From NCBI GenBank assembly GCA_020846375.1, contig JADLDZ010000070.1, positions 1-28,681 on the forward strand: a DNA stretch of 28,681 nucleotides, given 5' to 3'. Origin of the DNA: Nitrospirales bacterium. Lineage in GTDB: Bacteria; Nitrospirota; Thermodesulfovibrionia; Thermodesulfovibrionales; Dissulfurispiraceae. Below, in pieces: positions 16,743 through 22,718 of the stretch. The translations under genes and the position numbers were made by a program. The notes below the pieces were generated by a model. The model had not been told where the DNA came from and did no database searches. It saw only the letters and a program-made list of their open reading frames with translations. Numbering within the stretch: the first letter of the stretch is position 1; the number at the start of each line of letters is the position of its first letter.

Positions 16743-17627
16743 TCACTGCGATTCGTGCGCCGGCTGCTTTATCCGGTCGAGGAGATACTTCCTGAAGTCG
16801 CCTGCAAGCTCATTGTTCTTGAGGGCGAAATCCACCGTCGCCTTCAGATATCCCAGCTTGTCCCCCGCATCATACCGGGTGCCCTTGATACGATAGCCGT
16901 AAATCACGCGCCTGTTGAGCAGCTCCCGCAGTGCGTCGGTAAGCTGTATCTCCCCCCCGGCCCCCGGCTGCTGTTTATCGAGGATATCGAAAATATCCGG
17001 AGTGAGAATATACCGTCCGATAATCGCCAGGTTGGAAGGAGCCTCTTCCGGCCGCGGCTTCTCCACAAGGTCCCTGATCCGGTAGATGCCCCCGTCCAGG
17101 ACTCCGTCGATCACGCCGTACCGGGAGACCTCGGAGGTGGGGACCTCGTCGAGGGCGATGACAGGACACTTCAGCTCCTCGTACACTTTTATCATATCCC
17201 GCAGAAGGACACAGCCCGGGTCCACCACATCATCGCTCAGGATAACCGCAAAGGGCTCATCCTTGACAAAGGGCCTGGCGCAGAGTATCGCATGCCCGAG
17301 GCCGAGAGCAACCCTTTGCCGGATATAGGCAAAATTGATATGACTCAGCTTGTTGATTTCCTCGAGGAGCTTCTTCTTTCCGGCATTCCGCAGCTTCTCC
17401 TCCAGCTCGAACGCCGAATCGAAATGATCTTCGATGGCTCTCTTGTTCTTCCCCGTAATAACGACGAATTCCTCTATACCGCAGGAAATTGCCTCCTCGA
17501 CAGCATATTGGATAAGCGGCTTGTCCACGATGGGCATCATTTCCTTCGGTGACGCCTTGGTGGCGGGGAGAAAACGTGTGCCGAGTCCCGCTGCAGGGAA
17601 AATCGCCTTTTTTATCGTTCTTTTCAT
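16743..17627 (-). CDS. galU: UTP--glucose-1-phosphate uridylyltransferase
   Basis: GalU makes UDP-glucose for surface polysaccharide and trehalose or glycogen metabolism. The 294-residue product starts MKRTIKKAIFPAAGLGTRFLPATKASPKEMMP with the nucleotidyltransferase loop, followed by PLIQYAVEEAI, FVVITGKNKRAIEDHFD, ALGLGHAILCA, VILSDDVVDPG, RYGVIDGV, VEKPRPEEAPSNLAIIGRYI, GGEIQLTDAL and the C-terminal GTRYDAGDKLGYLKA. GGGAGGG sits 6 nt before ATG 17627. The open frame continues upstream through tRNA-Leu, giving the spurious MAELADARDLKS start. The gene begins only 32 nt after the tRNA 3' end. Confidence 0.96.
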   Translation of the reverse strand: MKRTIKKAIFPAAGLGTRFLPATKASPKEMMPIVDKPLIQYAVEEAISCGIEEFVVITGKNKRAIEDHFDSAFELEEKLRNAGKKKLLEEINKLSHINFAYIRQRVALGLGHAILCARPFVKDEPFAVILSDDVVDPGCVLLRDMIKVYEELKCPVIALDEVPTSEVSRYGVIDGVLDGGIYRIRDLVEKPRPEEAPSNLAIIGRYILTPDIFDILDKQQPGAGGEIQLTDALRELLNRRVIYGYRIKGTRYDAGDKLGYLKATVDFALKNNELAGDFRKYLLDRIKQPAHESQ

Positions 17628-17659
17628 TGCATACCCTCCCGACTCTGTGCTGATGCTGA

Positions 17660-17744
17660 TGCCGGAGACGAGGCTCGAACTCGTATGAAACAGGGTTTCG
17701 AGGGATTTTAAGTCCCTTGCGTCTGCCAATTCCGCCACTCCGGC
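17660..17744 (-). tRNA. tRNA-Leu (anticodon UAA)
   Basis: An 85-nt class II tRNA. The acceptor stem GCCGGAG pairs with CTCCGGC, followed by discriminator A. The anticodon arm is GGGAC-TTAAAA-TCCC with anticodon TAA, so it reads UUA and probably UUG. A long variable arm follows, and the T arm ACGAG-TTCGAGC-CTCGT is perfect. No CCA is encoded. It lies 32 nt upstream of galU on the same strand, without an obvious terminator in between. Confidence 0.96.
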
Positions 17745-17799
17745 TTCGGCTTGCAGAGCATTCCATTTCTCTTTGCAAAAAAACGCACACTACATAAAT

Positions 17800-17828
17800 A
17801 AGATACTAAAAAACAAAGGAAAGTGCAA
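17800..17828 (-). promoter_or_regulatory. Candidate sigma-70 promoter for tRNA-Leu/galU
   Basis: On the minus strand, TTGCAC (17823-17828) and TATCTT (17800-17805) are separated by exactly 17 nt. Transcription would start about 50 nt upstream of the tRNA 5' end, in an AT-rich stretch. Confidence 0.5.
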
Positions 17829-18000
17829 ATTTACCCCAGGGAATTCTCATGAAAAAAACTTCGAAGATCCTGAAAGAGCGAGACGAGAATAATATAGTAG
17901 GGTCTCTTCCGGGGAAAAGTCAAATACGGGAGCGGAGCGGAGAGGACGGTCGATCGGCACTCTGCGGAGAAGGGAGCTCCTATCCGAACAGGGAGGGTAA

Positions 18001-18009
18001 TGGTATAAT
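18001..18009 (+). promoter_or_regulatory. Extended -10 promoter for tldD
   Basis: TGGTATAAT matches the extended -10 consensus (TGnTATAAT). No good -35 hexamer is seen 17 nt upstream, as is common with extended -10 promoters. The start point would be near 18016, about 60 nt before the chosen tldD ATG. Confidence 0.6.
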
Positions 18010-18078
18010 CGAAGGAAGAGATCAGAGGTGTTCCTGCACACCCCAGGAACTCTTTACGGAATGATGGAGGCGCTGCGC

Positions 18079-19464
18079 ATGATACCCGACGAGACGCTCA
18101 GGAAGGCCCTGCAGACCGCCCTCTCCCACGGGGGAGACTATGCGGATATTTTTATCGAGAGCAGGCGGACTACCGCCGTACAGGTTGAGGATAACCGGGT
18201 GGAAAAGGTCATGGAGGGGACCCTCTCCGGGGCAGGAGTACGGCTTATTCTCGGCGGGAGAACGGCGTATGCGTACAGCAACGATCTGTCGGAGAGCAGT
18301 ATCCTGGAGCTCGCCTCGGTAGTCGGCAAGGCAGCCTCGGTCGCCTCCCGTGAAGCCGTCATCTGCTTGCAGAAACGGTACCCCGAAGCGACTTTCTCCA
18401 TCCTGCGCCCTCCCGGAGTTGTCTCCACAAGCGATAAAGTCGCCCAGGTCCTGAAGGGGAACGAGGCGGCGCGGCAATGCGATACCAGGATCAGGCAAGC
18501 GTCCGTCATCTACCGGGACTCTCTCCAGCAAGTGAAGATCGCAACGTCGGAAGGCTTCATCGTCGAGGATGAGAGGGTGTACACCATGGGAATGGTACAG
18601 GTGATTGCAGCGGAAGAAAATACGGTCCAGACGGGCTATGAGTCCATCGGGGGCCTTGTGGGATATGAACTGTTCGACGAGACACCCCTCGCTACTCTTG
18701 CCGTAAAGGCCGCCCGGAGGGCGATCATGATGCTGAGTGCGCGGAAGGCGCCCGGGGGAAGGATGCCGGTGATCATCTCTTCGGAAGCGGGGGGGACAAT
18801 GATCCACGAGGCCATCGGACACGGTCTCGAAGCGGATCTGGCGCAGCAGCGGCTCTCCGTTTATTCCGGGAAAGTCGGCAGCAGGGTCGCCTCCCCGGTT
18901 GTCACGGTAATCGACGACGGCACCCTCCCGAACAAGAGGGGCTCTTTCGGCTTTGATGATGAGGGGACGCCCTCGAAGAGGAATGTCCTTGTAAGGGAGG
19001 GCATCCTCACGGGATACCTGTATGACAGGTACACCGCACTGGTGGACGGCGTCCCATCAACCGGCAACGGGAGGCGGGAGTCCTACGGGCACAAGCCCAT
19101 TCCCCGCATGACCAACACGCTCATCGCCCCCGGAGTTTCGGCACCGGACGAAGTCATCCGTTCGGTGCATTCGGGGCTCCTGGTGCGGAAAATGGGAGGA
19201 GGACAGGTAAACACCGTCACCGGTGACTTTGTTTTTGATGTACAGGAAGGATATATGATCAGAAACGGGATCGTCGGCGAGCCGGTACGGGGAGCTACCC
19301 TGACCGGGAACGGTCCGGAAGTGCTGCTTTCCATCGATATGGTCGCTTCCGACCTGGGTTTTTCCATAGGCACCTGCGGCAAAGACGGGCAGGGGGTACC
19401 CGTATCCGACGGAATGCCCACTCTGCGAATCCCCGAGATGGTGGTGGGAGGAGAAATAAGGTAA
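18079..19464 (+). CDS. tldD: Metalloprotease TldD/PmbA family, TldD subunit
   Basis: TldD is the metal-binding half of the TldD/TldE protease that trims peptides, for example in microcin maturation and CcdA turnover. The 461-residue product has the HExxxH motif in MIHEAIGHGLEAD (H243, E244, H248), with the N-terminal region YADIFIESRRTTAVQVEDNRVEKV and a C-terminal GTCGKDGQGVPVSDGMPTLRI. ATG 18079 is preferred to ATGs at 18061 and 18064 because GGAGG lies 8 nt upstream. No tldE/pmbA partner follows; lpxC is next, after a 200-nt gap. The extended -10 at 18001 probably drives it. Confidence 0.94.
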   Translation: MIPDETLRKALQTALSHGGDYADIFIESRRTTAVQVEDNRVEKVMEGTLSGAGVRLILGGRTAYAYSNDLSESSILELASVVGKAASVASREAVICLQKRYPEATFSILRPPGVVSTSDKVAQVLKGNEAARQCDTRIRQASVIYRDSLQQVKIATSEGFIVEDERVYTMGMVQVIAAEENTVQTGYESIGGLVGYELFDETPLATLAVKAARRAIMMLSARKAPGGRMPVIISSEAGGTMIHEAIGHGLEADLAQQRLSVYSGKVGSRVASPVVTVIDDGTLPNKRGSFGFDDEGTPSKRNVLVREGILTGYLYDRYTALVDGVPSTGNGRRESYGHKPIPRMTNTLIAPGVSAPDEVIRSVHSGLLVRKMGGGQVNTVTGDFVFDVQEGYMIRNGIVGEPVRGATLTGNGPEVLLSIDMVASDLGFSIGTCGKDGQGVPVSDGMPTLRIPEMVVGGEIR

Positions 19465-19552
19465 CTCACCGCCGAGCGCAGCAGGAGGCCTCTTTCCCGG
19501 CACCCCGAAACATCATGCGCTGCACGAGGCGCCTGACGAGCACGGCAGGATA

Positions 19553-19570
19553 TGTGTCAAATAGTACACA
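19553..19570. promoter_or_regulatory. Inverted repeat upstream of lpxC, possible operator
   Basis: TGTGT and ACACA form perfect 5-nt arms with an 8-nt AT-rich spacer, roughly 60 nt upstream of the lpxC -35 candidate. Symmetry and position suit a dimeric regulator site, but the arms are short and nothing identifies the protein. Confidence 0.3.
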
Positions 19571-19629
19571 ACAACGAAATTAATCAACACATCCCCCTTT
19601 GCCCTCCATTGTTTTATCTGAATTTTTCA

Positions 19630-19656
19630 TTGGCACGTTATTTGCTGACATATACT
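19630..19656 (+). promoter_or_regulatory. Candidate promoter abutting the lpxC start
   Basis: TTGGCA (19630-19635) and TATACT (19651-19656) are 15 nt apart, a short but tolerated spacing. The -10 is followed by only 8 nt before the ATG, so transcription would start at or next to the start codon. Confidence 0.45.
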
Positions 19657-19664
19657 ATTCTAGT

Positions 19665-20549
19665 ATGAGACTGCAGAGGACAATCAAGAAAGAAACCGTT
19701 TTTCATGGCATCGGCCTGCACACCGGCAAACACGCGACGGTAAAGGTCAAGCCGGCACCCCGTGACACCGGGGTGGTCTTCTATCGGATCGATAAGGGGG
19801 CAATCATAAAGGCGCATGTCCACTCCGTTATCGATACGGCTTTTGCTACGACCATCGGGTACGAGGGAGCAAAGATCAGAACAGTGGAGCATCTCCTCGC
19901 CGCAGCGGCGGGACTGGGTATCGACAATCTCCACGTAGAGGTGGACGGCCCGGAAATCCCCATACTCGACGGGAGCTCCCTGGAGCTCACCGGAATGCTC
20001 CTTGAAGCCGGCATCGCCAAGCAGGGGAAGAGGATGCCCCATATCGTGATCACCAAACCGGTGGTGTATGAGGATTCCCACGCGCGCGTCGTCGCCCTCC
20101 CTCACGAGGGGACGCGCATTTCCTTTTCCATCAGTTTCAGCCACCACCTGCTGGGGCATCAGGAATTGACGATCGATCTCAACGAGACAAACTTCCTGAA
20201 GGAGATTGCCCCTGCACGGACTTTCGGGTTTCTCCGTGACGTGGAGATGCTAAGGGCAAACGGCCTGGCCAAGGGCGGCTCGCTGGAAAACGCGATCGTG
20301 GTGGGCGACGAGGGAATCCTGAACACCAGCGGGCTCAGGTTCACTGATGAGTTCGTACGGCACAAGGTGCTCGACACCGTCGGGGACATGTCTCTGATCG
20401 GCTTCCCGATACAGGGACATATTCTCCTGGAAAAAGCGGGACATACGGCAAACCTCCGCTTCCTGAAGAAGCTGCTCCTCTCTCCCGACTGCTACCTCCT
20501 CCGCTCCGAAGTCGATCATATCAGCCATCACGCTTTCCATTACCGGTAA
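19665..20549 (+). CDS. lpxC: UDP-3-O-acyl-N-acetylglucosamine deacetylase LpxC
   Basis: LpxC is the zinc deacetylase that commits UDP-GlcNAc derivatives to lipid A, so it marks an LPS-making outer membrane. The 294-residue product begins MRLQRTIKKETVFHGIGLHTGK. Zinc ligands are visible as H76 (TVEHLLAAAAGLGIDN), H233 and D237 (RHKVLDTVGD), with the general acid His H260 (AGHTANLRF). The conserved EVDGPEIPILDGSS and ARTFGFLRDVE motifs are present. ATG 19665 is right for the family; an in-frame ATG at 19599 adds an unrelated leader. There is no Shine-Dalgarno, and the -10 is 8 nt away, so translation may be leaderless. Confidence 0.97.
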   Translation: MRLQRTIKKETVFHGIGLHTGKHATVKVKPAPRDTGVVFYRIDKGAIIKAHVHSVIDTAFATTIGYEGAKIRTVEHLLAAAAGLGIDNLHVEVDGPEIPILDGSSLELTGMLLEAGIAKQGKRMPHIVITKPVVYEDSHARVVALPHEGTRISFSISFSHHLLGHQELTIDLNETNFLKEIAPARTFGFLRDVEMLRANGLAKGGSLENAIVVGDEGILNTSGLRFTDEFVRHKVLDTVGDMSLIGFPIQGHILLEKAGHTANLRFLKKLLLSPDCYLLRSEVDHISHHAFHYR

Positions 20550-20612
20550 AAAAAAGGGGAATACCCAAATTTCCCGTAGCTTCGGCACTACAAAATGCTT
20601 TTGGGTATTCCC
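20548..20612 (-). terminator. Intrinsic terminator for the minus strand, with UUCG inner hairpin
   Basis: A perfect 13-bp inverted repeat (GGGAATACCCAAA at 20557-20569, TTTGGGTATTCCC at 20600-20612) is followed on the minus strand by a run of eight T. The 30-nt loop contains a smaller stem capped by C-UUCG-G. It terminates the H1-like peptide transcript and ends right at the lpxC stop codon; on the plus strand no T-tract follows. Confidence 0.85.
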
Positions 20613-20645
20613 TGATCCTATTGCTACTTACTCGCCCGCTCTCTC

Positions 20646-20723
20646 TTACTTCTTCTTTGCAGTCTTCTTTGCGGGAGCCTTCGCAGCAGCCTTCTTTGCA
20701 GGAGCCTTTTTTGTCGCAGCCAT
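20646..20723 (-). CDS. 25-residue Lys/Ala/Pro-rich histone H1-like peptide
   Basis: This tiny gene encodes 25 residues made only of Met, Ala, Lys, Pro and Thr. It starts MAATKKAPAKKAAAK and ends TAKKK, with repeated KKAPAKK-type units. The composition matches the C-terminal tails of eukaryotic histone H1 and of bacterial H1-like proteins, so nucleic-acid binding or nucleoid compaction is a reasonable inference. AAAGGGGGTGA lies about 8 nt before the ATG, and the gene is followed by a strong intrinsic terminator, both favouring a real gene. It sits 65 nt downstream of the winged-helix regulator gene on the same strand and may be cotranscribed with it. It could also be the remnant of a longer H1-like protein. 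Confidence 0.7.
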   Translation of the reverse strand: MAATKKAPAKKAAAKAPAKKTAKKK

Positions 20724-20766
20724 TCTGTTCACCCCCTTTCCGTCCCGGGCGCCTCTGCTACCCAAG

Positions 20767-20780
20767 GAATCCCGGGATTC
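20767..20780. promoter_or_regulatory. 14-bp perfect palindrome between the regulator and the H1-like gene
   Basis: GAATCCCGGGATTC reads the same on both strands. It lies just beyond the winged-helix gene's stop and upstream of the H1-like gene. It could be a dimeric operator for the small gene or a weak hairpin; there is no T-tract for termination. Confidence 0.35.
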
Positions 20781-20788
20781 ATTTGTTT

Positions 20789-21334
20789 TTACGCCCTTCC
20801 CAGCAGCGTAATCCTTTTTTCCGAAAGGATACGCTTCATGCCGGAGTCCTTTTTCTTCTTCTGTTTGTATTCGGATTCCTCGATCACCGTGCAGCTTATC
20901 TTCTTGCCGAATCTCTTCTCGACCTCCTGCAATCCCATAAGGAGGGCAGGAGCGGAGGATCCTATTACAAACAAGTCGACAAATGAAGGGTCTTCCCCCT
21001 CCGCGTAGGGTCCGTAAATGAAGGCGGCCTTGATACCATTCGCGCGGAGGAGGCTCTTAAGGGCGCCGGGAAGTCCGAGGGACTTGGCGATAAGGTCTTT
21101 CAGCTCCGAAAAAAGAGGGGAATTATTGTTGGCCTGAAAATATTTCAGGTTCGCAACCTTCTCGCTGTAGACAAGTCCCATTTCTTCCAGTCTGTCAAGC
21201 TCCCTTTTCACTCCCGAAGGGTTTTTTCTGAGAAGCTTTGCAATTTCCCGCACATAAAACTTTTCATCCGGGCTGTTGAGAAGCAGCGCCAGGACATCCG
21301 CTCGTATCGCTGATGAAAATAGACTTTTAAGCAT
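20789..21334 (-). CDS. Winged-helix regulator with a degenerate nucleotidyltransferase domain
   Basis: This is a 181-residue two-domain protein. Residues 1-70 form an ArsR/MarR-like winged helix (IRADVLALLLNSPDEKFYVREIAKLLRKNPSGVKRELDRLEEMGLV). Residues 85-181 resemble the MNT/KNTase nucleotidyltransferase fold (AAFIYGPYAEGEDPSFVDLFVIGSS), but the usual GSxARG...SDxDL catalytic pattern has become GPYAEG...SFVDL, so catalysis is doubtful. ATG 21334 has AGGGGA 7 nt upstream. Its promoter carries an embedded palindromic site, so autoregulation is likely. Family members act as transcriptional regulators or toxin-antitoxin-like sensors; its targets here are unknown, with the adjacent H1-like gene a candidate. 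Confidence 0.8.
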   Translation of the reverse strand: MLKSLFSSAIRADVLALLLNSPDEKFYVREIAKLLRKNPSGVKRELDRLEEMGLVYSEKVANLKYFQANNNSPLFSELKDLIAKSLGLPGALKSLLRANGIKAAFIYGPYAEGEDPSFVDLFVIGSSAPALLMGLQEVEKRFGKKISCTVIEESEYKQKKKKDSGMKRILSEKRITLLGRA

Positions 21335-21354
21335 TCATGCTTCCCCTGAAATTT

Positions 21355-21383
21355 ACTATAAACGATCATTCAGCAATTGTCAA
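21355..21383 (-). promoter_or_regulatory. Near-consensus sigma-70 promoter of the winged-helix regulator
   Basis: On the minus strand TTGACA (21378-21383) and TATAGT (21355-21360) are spaced by exactly 17 nt, 20 nt upstream of the ATG. The spacer contains AACGATCATTCA (plus-strand reading), a candidate operator that would block RNA polymerase when bound. Confidence 0.85.
21361..21372. promoter_or_regulatory. Operator candidate 1, inside the promoter spacer
   Basis: AACGATCATTCA lies between the -35 and -10 of the regulator's promoter. It differs by one base from a second copy 80 bp upstream, whose core is a perfect palindrome. Confidence 0.5.
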
Positions 21384-21440
21384 CAAATAAATCATTATTT
21401 TAAACAAGAGTTGCCTAAAAAAGAACATTCTCTTTTCAGC

Positions 21441-21452
21441 AACGATCGTTCA
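21441..21452. promoter_or_regulatory. Operator candidate 2, palindromic AACGATCGTT core
   Basis: AACGATCGTTCA contains a 10-bp perfect palindrome and matches candidate 1 at 11 of 12 positions. The 80-bp spacing would suit cooperative binding or a short loop. Confidence 0.5.
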
Positions 21453-21607
21453 AAAAAATGAACCATACTCCAGGAACAGTGAAACAAGCGGCGGTGCGGC
21501 TCTTCGACGTACGGCTCTTTCCGCACAGAGGGGAGCGGAAACACAGGAGGGGCGCCCCTGAGGAGGAGGCAAGCGGGGAAATCACGGAGATACGGCGGGT
21601 CCGCCCG

Positions 21608-22213
21608 TTACAAGGAGGAGATGTCGACGGCGCCCCTTCTCAGCAGCGTAACTTCCTCCCCTGCAACGTCGACTATGGTGGAAGGAGCGCTGCCCGCCGA
21701 CTCTCCCCCGTCAATGATGCAATCGAGAGAGCCGCCGAAATATTCGAGGATCATCGCCAGGGAGCGCGCCGGAGGATGAGCGGAGATGTTGGCGCTCGTC
21801 GCCGTGATGGGGAAGGCGGCCTTCAGGGCAAGGCGCAGTGCAAAGGACTCTCCCGGGACGCGCACGGCAACGCGACCCCCCGAGACAAGAGGAGCGGGAA
21901 GCCCGTCCCGGGCGGGAAAGAGGAGAGTAAGGGGACCGGGCCAGAAGGTACGCACCAACTCCTCCGCCCGGATGCTGACCGAATCCGCCAGAAGGGGCAG
22001 AAGCTCCCTCCTGCCGATTATCAACGGCATAGCCTTCTCCGCCGGACGCTTCTTTATTTCGTAGATCCGCTCAATGGCAGGGAGAATATCATACTTCGCA
22101 CCGAGGCCGTAAAATGTTTCCGTGGGATAGGCGATAACACCTCCGTTCCAGAGGATGGATGCCGCCTCCTGCAGTGCCGCTTCGAGATTTTCCCGCGTCA
22201 GAGTGATGATCAT
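21608..22213 (-). CDS. tsaC: Threonylcarbamoyl-AMP synthase (TsaC/Sua5 family)
   Basis: This enzyme makes threonylcarbamoyl-AMP for the t6A37 modification of ANN-decoding tRNAs. The 201-residue product has the YrdC-fold motifs GGVIAYPTETFYGLGAKYD, IYEIKKRPAEKAMPLIIG, FWPGPLTLLFPA, GRVAVRVPGESF, TATSANISAHPPA and a C-terminal TIVDVAGEEVTLLRRGAVDI. Length fits the short TsaC form without the Sua5 domain. The ATG at 22213 lies 5 nt after a TATAAT hexamer, suggesting a leaderless or nearly leaderless mRNA; GAGGG is directly adjacent to the ATG, too close for a normal Shine-Dalgarno. Confidence 0.94.
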   Translation of the reverse strand: MIITLTRENLEAALQEAASILWNGGVIAYPTETFYGLGAKYDILPAIERIYEIKKRPAEKAMPLIIGRRELLPLLADSVSIRAEELVRTFWPGPLTLLFPARDGLPAPLVSGGRVAVRVPGESFALRLALKAAFPITATSANISAHPPARSLAMILEYFGGSLDCIIDGGESAGSAPSTIVDVAGEEVTLLRRGAVDISSL

Positions 22214-22218
22214 CCCTC

Positions 22219-22224
22219 ATTATA
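22219..22224 (-). promoter_or_regulatory. TATAAT -10 element directly before tsaC
   Basis: A consensus TATAAT on the minus strand ends 5 nt before the tsaC ATG. The -35 region at 17-nt spacing (TGTATG) is weak. Confidence 0.45.
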
Positions 22225-22271
22225 CCCCGAACAGGAAAAACCATACAGGGCCGGTCGGCCGGGAGCAGGTC

Positions 22272-22300
22272 TTGAAAAGATGGGTGCGGATCATTATAAT
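22272..22300 (+). promoter_or_regulatory. Sigma-70 promoter for the riboswitch/caspase-like transcript
   Basis: TTGAAA (22272-22277) and TATAAT (22295-22300) are separated by exactly 17 nt on the plus strand. A start near 22307 would give a leader of about 160 nt before the riboswitch. The ATTATAAT core also reads as a -10 on the opposite strand. Confidence 0.75.
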
Positions 22301-22466
22301 AGAGACGTTGTGGATGCTGAAAGAAGCAGGGTACGCACCCCGCATCTCCCCGTGACAGTGATTCCCCTGATTTATCCGGCTCTTCCTCTTCATTCTGCAG
22401 AACATTCCTACTGTCCTTCCTGTAACAGGAAAGTATCCACTGCGTTCTTTGACAGCTCAAAAAAGC
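22301..22466 (+). other. Leader segment between promoter and riboswitch
   Basis: About 160 nt with no confident gene. A 13-codon open frame starts at ATG 22314 (reading MLKEAGYAPRISP) without a good Shine-Dalgarno. A GTAACAGGAAAG stretch and a TTGACA at 22449-22454 were examined as a closer promoter, but no matching -10 follows. Confidence 0.4.
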
Positions 22467-22559
22467 GTTATTTCCGAAAGGGTAAACCCTGGGCAACCAG
22501 GGGACACAAAGCTGCGGGTCCTTGCGTAAGGCAGAGGACAGCCGGGCTGCCGAAGAAAC
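22467..22559 (+). promoter_or_regulatory. GEMM-I cyclic-dinucleotide riboswitch aptamer (c-di-GMP-I class)
   Basis: The core GGGTAAACC (22480-22488) is followed by P2, a perfect CCCTGG/CCAGGG stem capped by a GCAA tetraloop. Next come GGGACACAAAGC, a P3 arm (GCT with AGC, GTCC with GGAC) and AGCCGGGCTGCCGAAG, in the order and wording of the GEMM-I consensus. P1 forms between GTTATTTC (22467-22474) and GAAGAAAC (22552-22559) with one mismatch and one wobble. The GNRA loop, the ACACAAAG joining strand that carries the intercalating A, and the distal CC are present. The base aligned with Vc2 G20 is G (22481), favouring c-di-GMP over the A20-type cGAMP sensors, though G20 members can be promiscuous. 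An intrinsic terminator follows after 31 nt. Confidence 0.88.
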
Positions 22560-22590
22560 AGTCGGTCTCTTCCGTCCAGGGCGATACGAA

Positions 22591-22622
22591 AAGCCTGTTT
22601 CCCCGAGGAAACAGGCTTTTTT
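22591..22622 (+). terminator. Intrinsic terminator of the riboswitch expression platform
   Basis: A perfect 12-bp stem, AAGCCTGTTTCC with GGAAACAGGCTT, has a 4-nt loop and a T-tract of six. CTGTTTC in the left arm (22595-22601) is complementary to GAAACAG (22555-22561), which includes the 3' strand of aptamer P1. The two pairings are mutually exclusive, as expected of a ligand-controlled terminator. Confidence 0.92.
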
Positions 22623-22718
22623 GTCGTCAAAGACATTCCCGGGTTTCAGACGCGTTTGCCCTGACCGGCACCCCGCTGCAACGGGGTACCGAACGGGCGG
22701 AAGGGAGGACCAAAAGCA

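Larger units (their letters stand above)
17745..18078. other. Divergent intergenic region between tRNA-Leu and tldD (334 nt)
   Basis: No convincing gene is present. The left half is AT-rich and holds the minus-strand promoter candidate for tRNA-Leu/galU. The right half holds an extended -10 promoter for tldD. A 71-codon plus-strand open frame from 17849 (AGGGA before its ATG) has no recognisable features and is doubtful. Confidence 0.6.

Noticed and set aside
17628..17738. N-terminal extension of GalU beginning MAELADARDLKS
   Set aside because: This is a translation of the tRNA-Leu gene in the open frame, a known artefact. ATG 17627 with GGGAGGG at 6 nt gives the conserved GalU start.
17849..18064. 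71-codon plus-strand open frame upstream of tldD
   Set aside because: It has a modest Shine-Dalgarno but no recognisable domain, and it covers the tldD promoter. I left it out for lack of support.
21550..21563. AGGGGCGCCCCT palindrome as a terminator or operator
   Set aside because: It is a short GC-only palindrome with no T-tract or promoter context; chance is adequate in this base composition.
22449..22454. TTGACA as a -35 element immediately before the riboswitch
   Set aside because: No matching -10 occurs at 16-18 nt; that position falls within aptamer P1.
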